Numbered from the stretch's first letter, positions 36,667 to 48,216 are shown. The stretch: DNA of 64,000 nucleotides from Acheta domesticus (GCA_031308135.1 JAHLJT010000631.1:198069126-198133125); one strand, 5' to 3'. Translations and numbers: made by a program. The notes: a model not told the origin generated them from the sequence alone.

Positions 36667-38106
36667 CTAGTGGTGCTACACAATGGCACAGACTTTCCAG
36701 TATTAGTTTTCTATTTCCTTGGGTCTTCGCTAGCTATTCGGAATTGCCACATACTCTTTCTTGCCAGCTACCATCTATCACCGCCAAAAGTACATTTTTT
36801 GTCATTTTCTTAATTTTTCGGTTTCCTATTGGTAGAACGAAAATATTATTTTTAGAATACTAAAGAACACAAAAACTTAGCCCTAAATGGCAAATTTCTT
36901 TTAAAAATTATGTGCCGTTTTAAAGAAAATTGCGTTTTAGTGCTACTAAAAATGCGAAATTCCAAGCTCATTTTGTCAGACAATTTTTGAGTTTTCAAAA
37001 TACTTTATTTGAAGTTATTTAAAGCACTTACACTCACAAATATAATAATGTTTACAAATTGCTGGTAATGTAAATATTAAAGATGTGAGAGATTCTTTAA
37101 AAAAATACATATGCGTAATGTTTGAAAAAACAAAAAAAAATTTAAAATAAACTTTACGTCATATTAAAGAGTGGCATTTGCACTATCCAATCGAAAAGTT
37201 TGAAGAATTTTTTAAGCCATTTAAGAGAAAATGGCGTTTGAGCGTTTCTGAAAATGCGGAAATTCGAACTAGTTTTCACAGAAAACAGTTGTGTTTTCGG
37301 TAAACTTTACTTGACATTATTTAAAGCACATGTAATCATAAATATAATATTGTGAACAATTCGCCGCTAGTGTAAATATTAACGACGTGAGAGACAAGTC
37401 AAAAAAATTACATTTTTGCAATTTTTGAAAAAACAAAAGAATACAGCAGTATAGCGTTTATGTCATCTCATAGGTTACATTTATCACTATCTCTACCGAA
37501 AGTTTAAAGAAAAAATTTGGAGCCGTTTTTGAGAAAATCTAGTTTTTGTATTTTTTTAAATTGCAGATATTGCACGCAAAATTGCGCGAAAATTACTAAA
37601 ATTTTCAAAACAATGTACATGATCTTAAACAAAGATCTTTGGAGAACACATTTTATTTGAAGGAAAAATCTCTATCTTCAAGTTTGTAGTTGGAGAAAGA
37701 TGCCGAAAAAAATTCAAACTTTCACAATTTTCGAAAATTCAGAGTTATCCGCGAAAATTGGACCTATGCCACCTTAATAAGTGTATTTTTCCCTATTCTT
37801 ACAAGAAATTTAAAGAAAAAATTTTGAGTCGTTTTTGAGAAAATTTTGAAAATGTCGGGGGAGCTTGATGTAAAGTACCCCCAAATTTTGAAGAATCTTT
37901 TTCAAAATCTCAAAGCTTTGACTAGAACCAGGTCGACCGGGGAATATCCATTTTGGAAGAAATCGTACGTATGGTTTATGCGCTAGCAGTGTTCACAGAC
38001 GGACGGACGGACAGACGGACAGACAGACGGACGTTTTCCTTTCAATTGGTTTTTCGATATCAAGGACCTACAAAAGAGGGTTTCTGGCTACACCACGTGT
38101 TAGGGA
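36667..38106 (-). mobile_element. Family H copy, hairpin end truncated
   Basis: The CTAG end is at 36667 (plus strand CTAGTGGTGCTACACAATGG). Anchors at about 36905, 37211, 37521 and 37829 again give steps of 306-310 bases. The GACGGACGGACAGACGG tract lies at 38000-38032 and the CACCACGTGTTAGGG block at 38092-38106, after which similarity stops, so the hairpin end is missing. Confidence 0.85.
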
Positions 38107-38425
38107 ATTAGGGACCTACACAGTGGGGTATTACATAGGGACTCACACAGTAAAGTCATCTTTAAGTTTCGTAATGGGGAAAAGACTAATGAGGAGTGCG
38201 AAATTTTCATCGTTGGAAAAAGAAGTATGATCAAATGTATGAGAATGAATATTTCTATCATAGAAAATAAAGCTACAAATAGAGCAACAAACCGACAAAA
38301 AATTAAGGGTGGGGGACACTAAATGCGATTTCAAAGCAATGAGCTACAATACGAAATATTACAAACACTAAGAAAAGAGATTAGGTTTAGCTAAAAAAAA
38401 TGCAATAAAAATTACTGAATGGAAA

Positions 38426-38962
38426 TGTAGTGGCGGTCGAAACTATTGAACCGACCGCCACTATCAAGGAGCCTCGCCAGTGACCAGAGGCAAGAGTCGA
38501 CGACCCGCAGCGAGAGGGCGTCCGAGGAAACTCTGAGGCGAACAGCCGACGGGGTTCAGGCAACACCACCTAGATAAAAGGTGGTGTGGGTTCAGGGGTG
38601 GTCGCCTCTCCCTCCCCTCAACCCGGTGGCGGGGAGAAGGGCGAATGAGGCGCCCATGATAGGCCACGCGCACGACGGTGGTAGGGTCTTATTTCCCTAG
38701 CGATTGCTGAGTGTATTTGAACTGTCTTAGTAACTGTATAAAACGATCCTGCTCTTTTTCTTGGTCTCTTTCTGGAATTACTGTGACGCGGCTTCGTTTC
38801 GGCACATCTCCCGGTGTACTCACGGTGGAACTAGCACCATGGGTATACTAGTATTTTGGCTTTGTACCTTTGGATTACGATTTTGGAACTGCGAGACGCA
38901 GTTGAAATAAAAAGGGTTTATTTTGATTCTACATTTTTCCCTTCTCATCCTTGATCACTACA
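38426..38962 (+). mobile_element. Solo LTR
   Basis: 537 bp starting TGTAGTGGCGGTC and ending GATCACTACA (TG...CA with 7-bp inverted ends). Flanks are GGAAA and GTAAA, one mismatch from a 5-bp duplication. It has a TATA box CTGTATAAAACG at about 38736 and a polyadenylation signal GAAATAAAAAGGG at about 38907, in the order expected for a promoter and R region. No internal retrotransposon sequence lies on either side. The first 40 bases form an 11-bp perfect stem (TAGTGGCGGTC / GACCGCCACTA). Confidence 0.8.
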
Positions 38963-39093
38963 GTAAAACTTTGCAGTTGAGAGTAGCTACGGGACCTAGT
39001 AAACATCACCTACTTAACACTAGTTGTTAGGCAACATTTTTACTTCCAATGCAAGTATGTACAAAAATATTGAAATGCTAATTTTGTTAATAA

Positions 39094-39558
39094 TTAACTA
39101 CTTGGAAACTTCTGTCGATCCTCAATTACCTCCAAAACTTGTAGTGTTGGCATATCTGATGTAAGCGAAATCGGAGACCAAAATACTTTTCCTCGAGCTC
39201 TTCGAAATACTGAACCGTTCTCGGATCCACCTCGGCCTAAGAAAAGAAGCTTCTCAAAGCTCTCCTCTTCATAATTGTCGCAGCAATCACTGTCAGAAGC
39301 AGCACATGACAATACGCTCATTATTTCGATTGGTTTGCGACGTAAAGCACGACTTGAAATGGATAAGTGCAGCTGAAAGATTTGCTCAAACGTAAACGGA
39401 GTGAATTCGCGGAGCGTACGAAATGAACGCGTTTTGTATTTTCGAGGAGAATATGGAAAAGAAAATAATTGATGCCACTTATAAAATGAAAATAATGCAG
39501 AAGGTTCCAGAAAAGTACACCCCAAAATTAAAATGTTTTCATAATACCAGGAATGCAC
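39094..39558 (-). CDS. Hypothetical 154-codon frame, unrecognised
   Basis: One of the longest non-repeat open frames in the window. The peptide is mixed, with a plausible segment FTFEQIFQLHLSISSRALRR followed by SDSDCCDNYEEESFEKLLFLG, an acidic serine/aspartate patch. It lies between a solo LTR and a family H fragment, with no identified splice partner. It could be a decayed transposase exon or chance; I recognise no domain. Confidence 0.2.
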   Translation of the reverse strand: MHSWYYENILILGCTFLEPSALFSFYKWHQLFSFPYSPRKYKTRSFRTLREFTPFTFEQIFQLHLSISSRALRRKPIEIMSVLSCAASDSDCCDNYEEESFEKLLFLGRGGSENGSVFRRARGKVFWSPISLTSDMPTLQVLEVIEDRQKFPSS

Positions 39559-39730
39559 AAACTAAGCTATTCTCTTAAGCGTTTACCAAATTTGAGCATA
39601 AAAGTTTCCATGTGACAGAGTTATGAATGACTCGTCCATTCATAAATACATGTATCCAGATTACCGGCTTAAAATCTGCGTGAATTTCCTCACCTCAGCA
39701 ATCGCAACTATCTTTCGAACAGTTGTAATA

Positions 39731-40214
39731 TTTTTACTTTCCCTTATACGTATACACGGAGTGACATACGTAGTATAGGGAAAGTTATGTAATGCTGCGC
39801 GAAAACTTTCTTCAAACTTTTGTAACGGATAGTACTAATTACACCCTTTGTATGAAATAAAGTTTATTTTGAGTTTTTTTTTTGTTTTTTCAAAAGTTAC
39901 ATAAATGTAATTTTTTGAAAGATCTCTCACATCTTTAATATTTACATTACCAGCAATTTGTGAAGATTATTATATTTGTGAGTGTACTTGCTTGAAATAA
40001 CTTCAAATAAATTATTTTGAAAATTCAAAAATTTTCTGTAAAAATGAGCTTCAAATTTCGCATTTTTAGCAGTGCTAAAACGCAATTTTCTTTAAAACGG
40101 AATATAATTTTTAAAAGAAAAATGCTATTTAGGACTAGTTTTTTGTGTTCTTTAATATTCTAAAATTAATATTTCCGTTCTACCAATAGGAAATCGAAAA
40201 ATTAAGAAAATGAC
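39731..40214 (+). mobile_element. Family H fragment with hairpin end
   Basis: Begins TTTTTACTTTCCCTTATACG. Bases 39736-39789 form a terminal near-palindrome (ACTTTCCCTTATACGTAT against ATACGTAGTATAGGGAAAGT). Then one module follows, with internal deletion. It ends within AATTAAGAAAATGAC, short of the CTAG end, where the Crypton-containing segment begins. Confidence 0.75.
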
Positions 40215-40250
40215 AATAGTATATTACGCAATTAGTTTATAAAGTTGTTC

Positions 40251-40328
40251 ATTTTTGCACAAATAAGAAGATATTACTCTCTCCTAACGTCGTTCGTTCG
40301 GTAATATCTTCTTGTAAGTGCAAAAAAG
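40251..40328. repeat. 27-bp stem inverted repeat upstream of the Crypton gene
   Basis: Left arm TTTTTGCACAAATAAGAAGATATTAC pairs with the right arm GTAATATCTTCTTGTAAGTGCAAAAAA around a 23-base loop rich in CGTTCG. It sits about 190 bases before the recombinase remnant. Confidence 0.8.
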
Positions 40329-40518
40329 TAACATTGTAAACGAGTTGCATACACTATTTTTTGTAGAAATGTATTATAAGAATTTAATGAAGCGAAATTA
40401 TTTTGGATGTTAAGTTGTAATTTGTAGTTTTAGCAGTTCTCAAATTCATGTTTTGACGTCATGAATGCTACCTAAGCAACTAATTTTTTTACAAATGGCA
40501 ATTAGTTTGAAAGTCGCG

Positions 40519-41592
40519 ATTTACCCAGAGAAATTGTGGAAGAAGCTGCAAGAGCAGAAAATGCTATGATACCGAAAAAGTCTTGCAAACTTTATGAGAA
40601 AGAGTACTTAAAGTTTAGGAAATGGATGGATGAAAAATATGCAAATTTATTACGCGACGCTGTTGTTCTTTCGTATCTTTCGGAACAATTTGGTTGTTAG
40701 TATAATGCTCATGCTAGAATAAAGACGTTTGTTAATTTAATGCATGATTCTTTAAACATTACGTCCACAGCATGTAAAGCGTCAACACTATGGTGCACTT
40801 ATTTCAAATTAAAGGCAAAGATCAAAGACAATATTGATATTGGAACTTTCGTAAAGTAAGTTTACTTATGAAACAAGCAAATGTGGGATATCAACCTATA
40901 AAGGCAATGGTATTTTCCCAAGGAGATGTAAACACATTTCTTACAAAAGCTGATGAAACGTTTCTTTTAATGAAGGTATAATAATGACAATGGCAATAAT
41001 AGTTAAGTTTTATTTATTAACTGGTGTATTGTATTAAAAACTGGTATGATTTTCAGGTTGTTGCTATTTTTGGCATATTTGGTGCTTGTAGACGTGTCGA
41101 ATTGTACAATTTGTGCATCATGTGAAAGAGGAAGGTTCTGTTTTGATAGTGAACATTAAAGCGACAAAAAATGACAAGCCCAGAATATTTACTATCGTAT
41201 CCAGTGAAGAATTTAATTATGTTGAAGTCTGTAAAAGATACATTTCCTTAAGACCCTCACATGTTAAACACAAAAAACTTTTTTGTTTTACAATCATTCA
41301 ATCCAATTGGTGCAATCCAATTGGTATCAATACATTTGCGAAAATACAAAAAAATATTGCAATTTTTTTAAAATTACCAAATGCAGAAAAGTACTCGGGT
41401 CATTCGTTTAGGAGAACATCCGCGACGTTTCTCGCAGAAAATGGTGGTGATATCACTACACTTGAACGTCATGGAGGATGGCGGTCTCCAAGTGTAGCCG
41501 AGTCATACATCGAAGAATCGGTGAATAACAAGATGCAAATAACTAACAAGATATTGGTTAGTGCAGAAAGCAAAGAAAAACAAGCATTTTAG
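40519..41592 (+). pseudogene. Crypton-type tyrosine recombinase, broken
   Basis: The N-terminal core-binding part reads LPREIVEEAARAENAMIP, then KSCKLYEKEYLKFRKWMDEK, as in insect Crypton proteins. A stop follows FGC near 40697 and the reading continues as TLWCTYFKLKAKIKDN. After a frame slip comes ADETFLLMK, where GTATAA...TTTTCAG (40976-41056) could be an intron, then VVAIFGIFGACRRVELYN. A further frame slip at about 41113 leads to VLIVNIKATKND, GHSFRRTSATFLAENGGD and LERHGGWRSPSVAESYIEES. The catalytic set is still visible: Arg (ACRR), His-x-x-Arg (GHSFRR), His/Trp (RHGGW) and Tyr (SYIE). Function would be site-specific strand exchange of a Crypton DNA transposon. At least one stop and two frame slips make this copy inactive. 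Confidence 0.75.
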
Positions 41593-42047
41593 ATATAAAA
41601 TGGCACTGGCATCACTTACGGAGCACTGCGGGCCTGGCGGGCGAGCGGGGAGCAACCGAAGGGGTGGAGGGGGGCGTGATCGCCAAGGCCCCCTGAGCCA
41701 GCGCAGTGCACAGCAGCGCCAAACAGGCGTATGTAAAATGCGGACCAAATAATCCCTTCATCTTATCTCGTGAAACTTACTTTCTAATTCTATACATAAA
41801 ATGCGGACCAAACCAACTAAGGTAAGGACAAGGAAGTGCAGGTAGGCGCGTTAAGAGGGCCGCCGCCGCCTCCGCCGCCGCGTTGCTGTCCAGCATTTCT
41901 TGTTCCTCTCCCTTCAATAATTCCCTGGTGGAGATTCTTCCAGAGGTCCGGTGGTGACAATAGTCTCATATGCTTTTCGAGCTTTGAAGCATCAACACAG
42001 TTTACGTTTTTTTAAAGATGGAAGTGAAACATGGTGTTATGCAAAAT
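41593..42047. other. GC-rich linker, no gene
   Basis: 41625-41740 and 41840-41890 are GC-rich (GGCGGGCGAGCGGGG; GCCGCCGCCTCCGCCGCCGC) in an otherwise A+T-rich area. The phrase AAAATGCGGACCAAA occurs twice (41735, 41799). No element ends are defined. Confidence 0.35.
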
Positions 42048-42466
42048 TAGAAAAACAATTTTTTTTCAAAAACGGCTCCAAATTTTTTCTTTAAATTTTT
42101 GGTAGGGATATTGCTAAATGTACTCCAAGATCACATAAACAACCAGTCGCTCAATTCTTTTGTTCTTTCAAAAATTACAAAAATATATTTTTTTGACTTG
42201 TCTCTCGCGTTGTTAGTATTTATATTAACGGCGATTTGTTCACATTATTATAGTTATGAGTACATGTGCTTTAAATAATGTCATATAAAGTTTCTCGAAA
42301 AGTAAATAGTTTTCTGTGAAAAAGATCTTCAAATTTCGAATTTACAGTAGCGATGAAACGCCATTTTCTTAAAAACTGCTCCAAATTTTTCAAATAAAAT
42401 TGCCATTTACAACGAGGTTTTACTGTTCTTTAATACATTTAAAACAATATTTCGGTTCTATTATTA
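42048..42466 (+). mobile_element. Family H internal fragment
   Basis: Starts at the anchor AAAACGGCTCCAAATTTTTTC, covers about one and a half 308-bp modules and stops near TTTCGGTTCTATTATT. Together with 39731-40214 it might be one copy split by the Crypton segment, but the two parts overlap in content, so they are listed separately. Confidence 0.65.
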
Positions 42467-42879
42467 TTTATTATTAAAAACTTCGTATTTTCCAAAGAGT
42501 TTATGTTAGGATAGCTTCGTAGCTAGGAAGAAAAATATTAATAAGGGGCATTCCATATTAAATCAACACAGTCATTTTACATCACCATCTTAGATTCAGA
42601 TGAAATTTTACACATAGGTAGTATGAATAAAGAATAAGAAAACTACAAATTTTGAGTAAAATATTTCCATCCGTTTCTGAAATACAGCCATGTAAAATTT
42701 TGCAAAATTGGGTTCCCGAAAATTCTTAAATTGATGTAGAACCTCACCAAGTTAAGATAGAGAGCTGGCACAGGTGTCATTTTCAGAAGTTCAGTGTCTG
42801 TGTTATTCGACGTGTCTTGCCTAGTTTTCTTCGCAATGCATTTTGCTACACTAACAATGCCTGTTTGCCATTCTTCGGT

Positions 42880-42920
42880 CATTATAATGATAATAATAAT
42901 AATTATTATTATTTTTATAA

Positions 42921-42974
<54 letters not shown>
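42880..42974. repeat. AAT/ATT microsatellite
   Basis: An imperfect AAT/ATT array that borders the 5' side of the LINE fragment. Confidence 0.9.
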
Positions 42975-43629
42975 GAACGCGGAACTTCATGCAATTGCAT
43001 ATTTTACTTACTGTGCATATCGAAAGGAAATTTGTAAAACTTTACCTATCACCAAAAATAAAACAAATCTACCCTATTTTTATTTTGCACGTGTGCAAGT
43101 TTTTAGTTTAACTGCGTATTTTAATGTATGCGGTATATATTAGTGCATATATTCCAGGTTTTTGTGGAGAAGTGGATCGAAGTCAGATCTTTTCGGGTAT
43201 TTCTCTTTCAACTTAGAAGTGGCTTTCTTCTGACAACGCGGGTATGGAAATTGAACCTTCTTAGTACCCTTCGCACGGTTTCGGGATTTACTTTCTTGCC
43301 AATGCCAATTTATAACTGTGGAGTAACTTTTGTTGTATTAATACGAGGATCCTTGTTTATTATTTTCACAACAAGATTCGCTTCTCGATCAGAAATCGAG
43401 ATCTGCCGAATGTGGTGCGTAAAAGCACAGGTCGTCCCGATAGTTATCGGAGCTCTGGGATTTGTTCCGCAAAATTTGAGTAAGAACTTATCTTAACTCC
43501 CAGTTCATTCAAAAGACTGGGAGGTGCAAGAAATCGCGTTATTTGGAACAGAACCTTAGGTAGCTGGTTGCAACCTGGAGTAGATTTTATATTCAGCCGA
43601 CTCGTAACATCTTTAGTCATGATGTGGTG

Positions 43630-43677
<48 letters not shown>

Positions 43678-43680
43678 TAA
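42975..43680 (+). pseudogene. 5'-truncated LINE fragment, C-terminal endonuclease part
   Basis: The plus strand around 43385-43590 reads EIEICRMWCVKAQVVPIVIG, then ALGFVPQNLSKNL, a stop, and further DWEVQEIALFGTE. This is the block following the restriction-like endonuclease in R2/R4-type LINEs and corresponds to WKLQSVTYTLVISAEG in the 14.3-kb fragment. Upstream sequence to 42975 is likely the same element but too decayed to read. An AAT repeat (43631-43676) follows as tail, and an ATT repeat precedes it. Confidence 0.6.
43631..43676. repeat. AAT microsatellite (LINE tail)
   Basis: About 14 AAT units directly 3' of the LINE fragment. Confidence 0.9.
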
Positions 43681-44261
43681 TAATCATTACAGTAAAACAC
43701 AACACATTAATAATTTGTATACATTAAGGCTTATAATTTGAAATAAAATGCATTTTAAATCAGTAAAATCTAAAGTAAATATTGTGCATTTTAAGTAAAG
43801 ATTACCATACGAACCCATTGCAGTCCCATTTTCAAACTTGCACCATCTGTTTGGAAACATGTAAGGATTATCTTAGAATTTTTTCAATTTTTCTGAAGAT
43901 GAGCATTTTGAGAAAACTCAAAATCAAAATTTTAAATTCAAATTTGAAAACCTTTTTTTTAACCCAACCCCTATTGAGTTGTATATCATATAAAAGGCCA
44001 TAAAGAAAGCTGCAAAGCCTGTGCCAGCACTCTATCTTAACTTGGTGAGGTTCTAGATCAATTTAAAAATTTTCGGGAACTCAACTTTGCAAAATTTTAC
44101 ATGGCTGTATTTCAGAAACGGATGGAAATGTTTTACTCAAAATTTGTAGTTTTCTTATTCTTTATTCATACTACCTATGTGTAAAATTTCATCTGAATCT
44201 AAAATGGTGAGGTAAAATTTTAATTAAAACTGTGTTGATTTAATATGGAATGACCCATAAG

Positions 44262-47200
44262 TTAATTGAAATAGTCGCGTGTAGAGGTTTCAACCGAAAC
44301 CTCGCGAGGGTCAGTCGCGTTGCGATATAATTGAAAAAATCTATTAAATTACTTAAAAGTATTAGATAATCAGAGACATTCCGGGATTATTTGGAATTTA
44401 TTTGGACGATAAGAAAAAATATAATGATAGGGTTACAGACGACATCACATGGACAGCGCCGGACTTAGAAACCATTTGAGAAACCGTCTGAGAAGTTAAT
44501 AGTAAGCTTATGAACATTATGTCAAAAATCCGTACGGTACATTCATGTTCTTTACACGAAAGATCAATTGCTTAATTCATGATATCTCTAAAATGGTGTA
44601 AAAGTATAGAAATAAATGTTAAATTTGATTTTTTTTTTAAGAGAAAAGGCTGATAACTCTTTGTTGTTGCCATCAGTTCAATAGTAAGCTTTTCTGCCAC
44701 AGAACTTCCAATAAACGTGATTCTGTATAGAATTAAACGCACACAAGCAGCAGGTAAGATGAATAATGTTACCCATGATTGAGTTTGAAAGTAGAATTAC
44801 CGATGTAATAATACGAGAACATAGAGAAAATCAATGATAGAAATAATAGTATTTCTAATTTCAGTAGAAAATCGTAAGCCATAAATAATCGCTCGTCTTA
44901 AAGATATGTAATATAAATAATAATTAATGAGAAAGTAAGAGATTCGTTACAATGTATATTTTTGAATCCCAAATCTTCTTGTAGTCGGGATAGAGACTAT
45001 ACTACGTTTGTGTTTCAAATATTGTTGGTATCTTAAATTATTGTCTAAAGTAAATTACTACTTATACTCAAATATTGATGATTAGACCTTACTTAAATCA
45101 TCTAAAATAAGCTCCAGTGATTATTCAAGTGTGTACAAAAACCTTTTTTCTCTTGAAACACACAATCTCCTCACTTTTTTATCTCTTTATAGCCAATATT
45201 CTTTTAAAACAACTGTTTTTTCACTTTCTTTCATGAAGTGCAGCAGCACCTGCCGCTTGCACAATTAAACACAGGAAAGATTGCTACCTTTTTGTCCTAA
45301 TTGATTTTTTCGCAAACCAAAGGCGATGTTGATCACTGATCAGATGATGAAAATGGTGGCATTGGTTTTATCTTGGTGATGAACTTAGCCTTGAGCCAAA
45401 ACAAATTTTTCTGAAAAAATATTCTCGACATTTATCTTTTACTACCATTTTTGCAAAATTTTCGTTTAAATGGCAAATTTTGTACCAAATTTTCTATTAA
45501 TTCAGTGAAGTTGCTTTATTTTTAATATTTTCAATTATATAGTCGGTAATTAGCGTAATTTGTGCATCTCTATCAAGAACTGTACGCCAAAAATTGAATG
45601 TCTTCATTTCAGAATCGATGCATGTCTACAGAAAAAACAATAATTTGACAAGAGCTGCACTTTGTTACAGCAGGAACGTTTTGGAACATGATTAATAACA
45701 TACTAACAGAATAAGCCGAGCCCCAAGCCCGTCAAACCCTAGCAAGTCAATTCAGATTTTGAAGTTATTGTCAGTAGAACTAAAATTAACAACAATGGAT
45801 AAAGTGGTAATTCTTAGGAACTTTGAATTGAATTGTGCCTAATTGCTATGAAAATACATTCACGGAGGATAACAAATACCATTTTCAAAGAATACCATGC
45901 GATACAGAGATAAATACTATTTTCAAAGAGAACAGAATAAACATGCAAAGTCAGCACACTTTAAAACTTCACCTTGGCATGATGGCTCGCACTTCGGCGC
46001 GGAGACCGAACGGGGAAGTACCAACTTTACAATCGTGCCTCGCAACAGTGGGGCCAACAATCAATAAGTGGGTGCAAAACAACTTTGAAGTGTTTACTTC
46101 ACATGATGGTACCCAGAGAGTTCATTTTTGAAAGTTGAAAAATTGCAATATGGCCACAGAATCAGGTTCCAGAGACCATAGAGTGCACTCCAAGATGCTC
46201 CTTCCTGTTTTACAACATTACCGGTTCCTTCAAGTGTTGTACACTGCAATCTGGGTACGAATTGGCGTTTTTACTTTCTCATATACCTACGTATATACGG
46301 AGTAATGTGTTTCGTGTTGTCATCGCCTGTTTCCATCGCAATGTTGTCTAAACTATGTGAATTCTATAACTGCATAAAAATATAATACAAAAGTTTTATA
46401 AACTTGTATTGGAAAAAGAAGCCTCATACCCCGGACAACATAGAAATGCATTCCATAGAGCCATGATTAGGTAAGAGTATTCTAAAACCATGCAAAAAAT
46501 GTTCCACTCATTACAAATGGTACAGCATTTGGTGCAAAAACTAAATATTTTCATGCAAATATCTACATAATTTGACGATTATAACTCCTCCTTATACAGC
46601 TATATCAAGTCACAACAATGACACGTAATTCACAGAAATTCGCGAGCACGAAACGGAATTCCATTGTTGCATTCCCTGCATTGTTTATATTCCCTGAGAG
46701 CTATGGCGCGTCCGAAGAATGATGTATGGCCTCTTATGATGACAGTGATGCCAAACGTAACGCTTTTCTGTTGAAATGTATGAATCGAAAGTTACGCGCT
46801 CTATGTTGACGATGAATCCCGCAAATGGGCGGAGCGCTAGTTTAGCATTCAAGAAATTTGTCTCGAACCTCTTCAATTTTATGAGAGCGCATTTTCCTCC
46901 CTTTCCTCAAAACTAAAACTATTCCTATGAGTCTCCGATACACAGGAAAGTTTTTGTTAATCTCCTCACGTCCTATGTGCTTCGAAATGTCAGACCCCGG
47001 AACTTCACGCACTGATAAAGTTAAAACTATAATGCAAACCTGCACTTATAATTGGCAATACATGCTACTAAAAAGCCAATATACGCGTTTAAAACTCAGA
47101 ATATGGGTTAAACAAACATACAGTGAGCAACAGGTAACATTTATTTATATAATTTACGCTTTACGCTGTAGTACAAAACGCGTGTAAAAATATATTTTCA

Positions 47201-47449
47201 AACATAACAATTACCAAAACAGTTAAGCAAGAGAACCAATATCATTATTACAAGATGCCGTAACATTCAGACCAGTTTACTAAGTTCATGCGCACGAATA
47301 AAGTTACAAGAAGTAAATCGTTTCAAGCGAAAACAATTTTATCAGAAGTCTATCGCAAATATTATGTTTATATTGTAGCATTAGCATGGCTTAATTCAGT
47401 TTTCTTTTGAAAGAGAAATACACGAAAATATCTGACCTCGACCCACTTC
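44262..47449. other. Intergenic, nothing recognised
   Basis: A+T-rich. A short stub of the family H hairpin end (TTTTTACTTTCTCATATACC, 46268) is present. A 98-codon frame at 45835-46131 and others at 46685-47187 have no recognised motif. Confidence 0.4.
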
Positions 47450-47732
47450 TATGCAAAACACTTGAAAATTCACAGCTCAATGAAAATCTGATCTTTTTTT
47501 CGCGTTGTTTTTGGTCAGTCCGAAGAAAAGATTTAATCAAAAACTTTGGAACTCTTTTTGAGAAAACTTGTGTTGCTGAGGCTATATAAAGTACCAGCAA
47601 ATTTCATAATTGGTATTCGTTCGGCCAGATCAATAGAGGATTATCAATTTTGGAAACAATCGTCTGAACGAGTTAGGCGCTAGCCTTAACCACAGACAGA
47701 CGTTTTGCCATCAGTTAGTTTTCGGTAGATAT
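47450..47732 (-). mobile_element. Family H fragment
   Basis: The plus strand shows AACTCTTTTTGAGAAAAC, the CAATCG-type block and CAGACAGACGTTTTGCCATCAG, then GTTTTCGGTA, as in the full copies; it is cut off by the LTR-like unit that follows. Confidence 0.6.
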
Positions 47733-48216
47733 TGTGGCGTCATACGGGTGTAATCAAAACACAGACGAGAGTGGGTTGTAAGAACAGTGAGTTTATTCAT
47801 AAACTAGACCTTAGTCACAAATAACAAATTTCACTGCTTACAATTGATTAACTAAATAGATCCCACTTCTAGGAGGGATTTAATCGAACGGCTACCAAAC
47901 CGCTCTACATCTGAGACCTAATGCATGTCTCGCTCGTCACGACAATACATTGCCGGCTCCTTGCCCACGTGCGCCACTCGCACAAACTTACGCACTACCA
48001 CACGCCGACGCTGCTGAGAAACAAGAAGACGGAGGCATTGTTCTCGTGCCGTTATATAGGCTCTTCGGTGCTACCCGCCTCCCCCATTACCTCCGCCGTA
48101 CCACGCCGTGTTCGCACTGGGCAGAAATTCCCAATGCGTCATCTTCTGCGCCCTTTGTTTAACATCCGGCTATTTGCCGCGTGTTGTCACCGTTTCAGAG
48201 CGCCAGTGGACCCACA
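47733..48216 (-). mobile_element. Probable solo LTR
   Basis: On the minus strand it starts TGTGGGTCCACTGGCGC and ends GACGCCACA (TG...CA, 5-bp inverted ends). A TATA-like CCTATATAACGG is at about 48052 (minus), and a GAATAAACTC polyadenylation signal at about 47797 precedes the last 60 bases. The layout fits U3-R-U5. No 5-bp target duplication is seen, and the right edge GGACCCACAAAA also resembles family H, so the boundary there is doubtful. Confidence 0.55.

Larger units (their letters stand above)
42542..44261. mobile_element. DNA transposon with about 240-bp terminal inverted repeats
   Basis: The left end GGGGCATTCCATATTAAATC (42545) and the right end GATTTAATATGGAATGACCC (to about 44256) are inverted copies that stay similar for about 240 bases (42545-42790 against 44005-44256). 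TTAA is present just outside both ends (42538-42541, 44262-44265), which would fit a Kolobok or piggyBac-like target, but the bases between TTAA and the repeat differ. The interior holds a LINE fragment and microsatellites; no own transposase is recognised. Confidence 0.75.

Noticed and set aside
42643..43111. Poly-Ile frames on both strands
   Set aside because: Microsatellite artefact within the long-TIR element.
47733..48216. Matching 5-bp target duplication for the LTR-like unit
   Set aside because: Flanks GATAT and AAACG do not match, so the call rests on TG...CA ends, TATA and polyA signals only.
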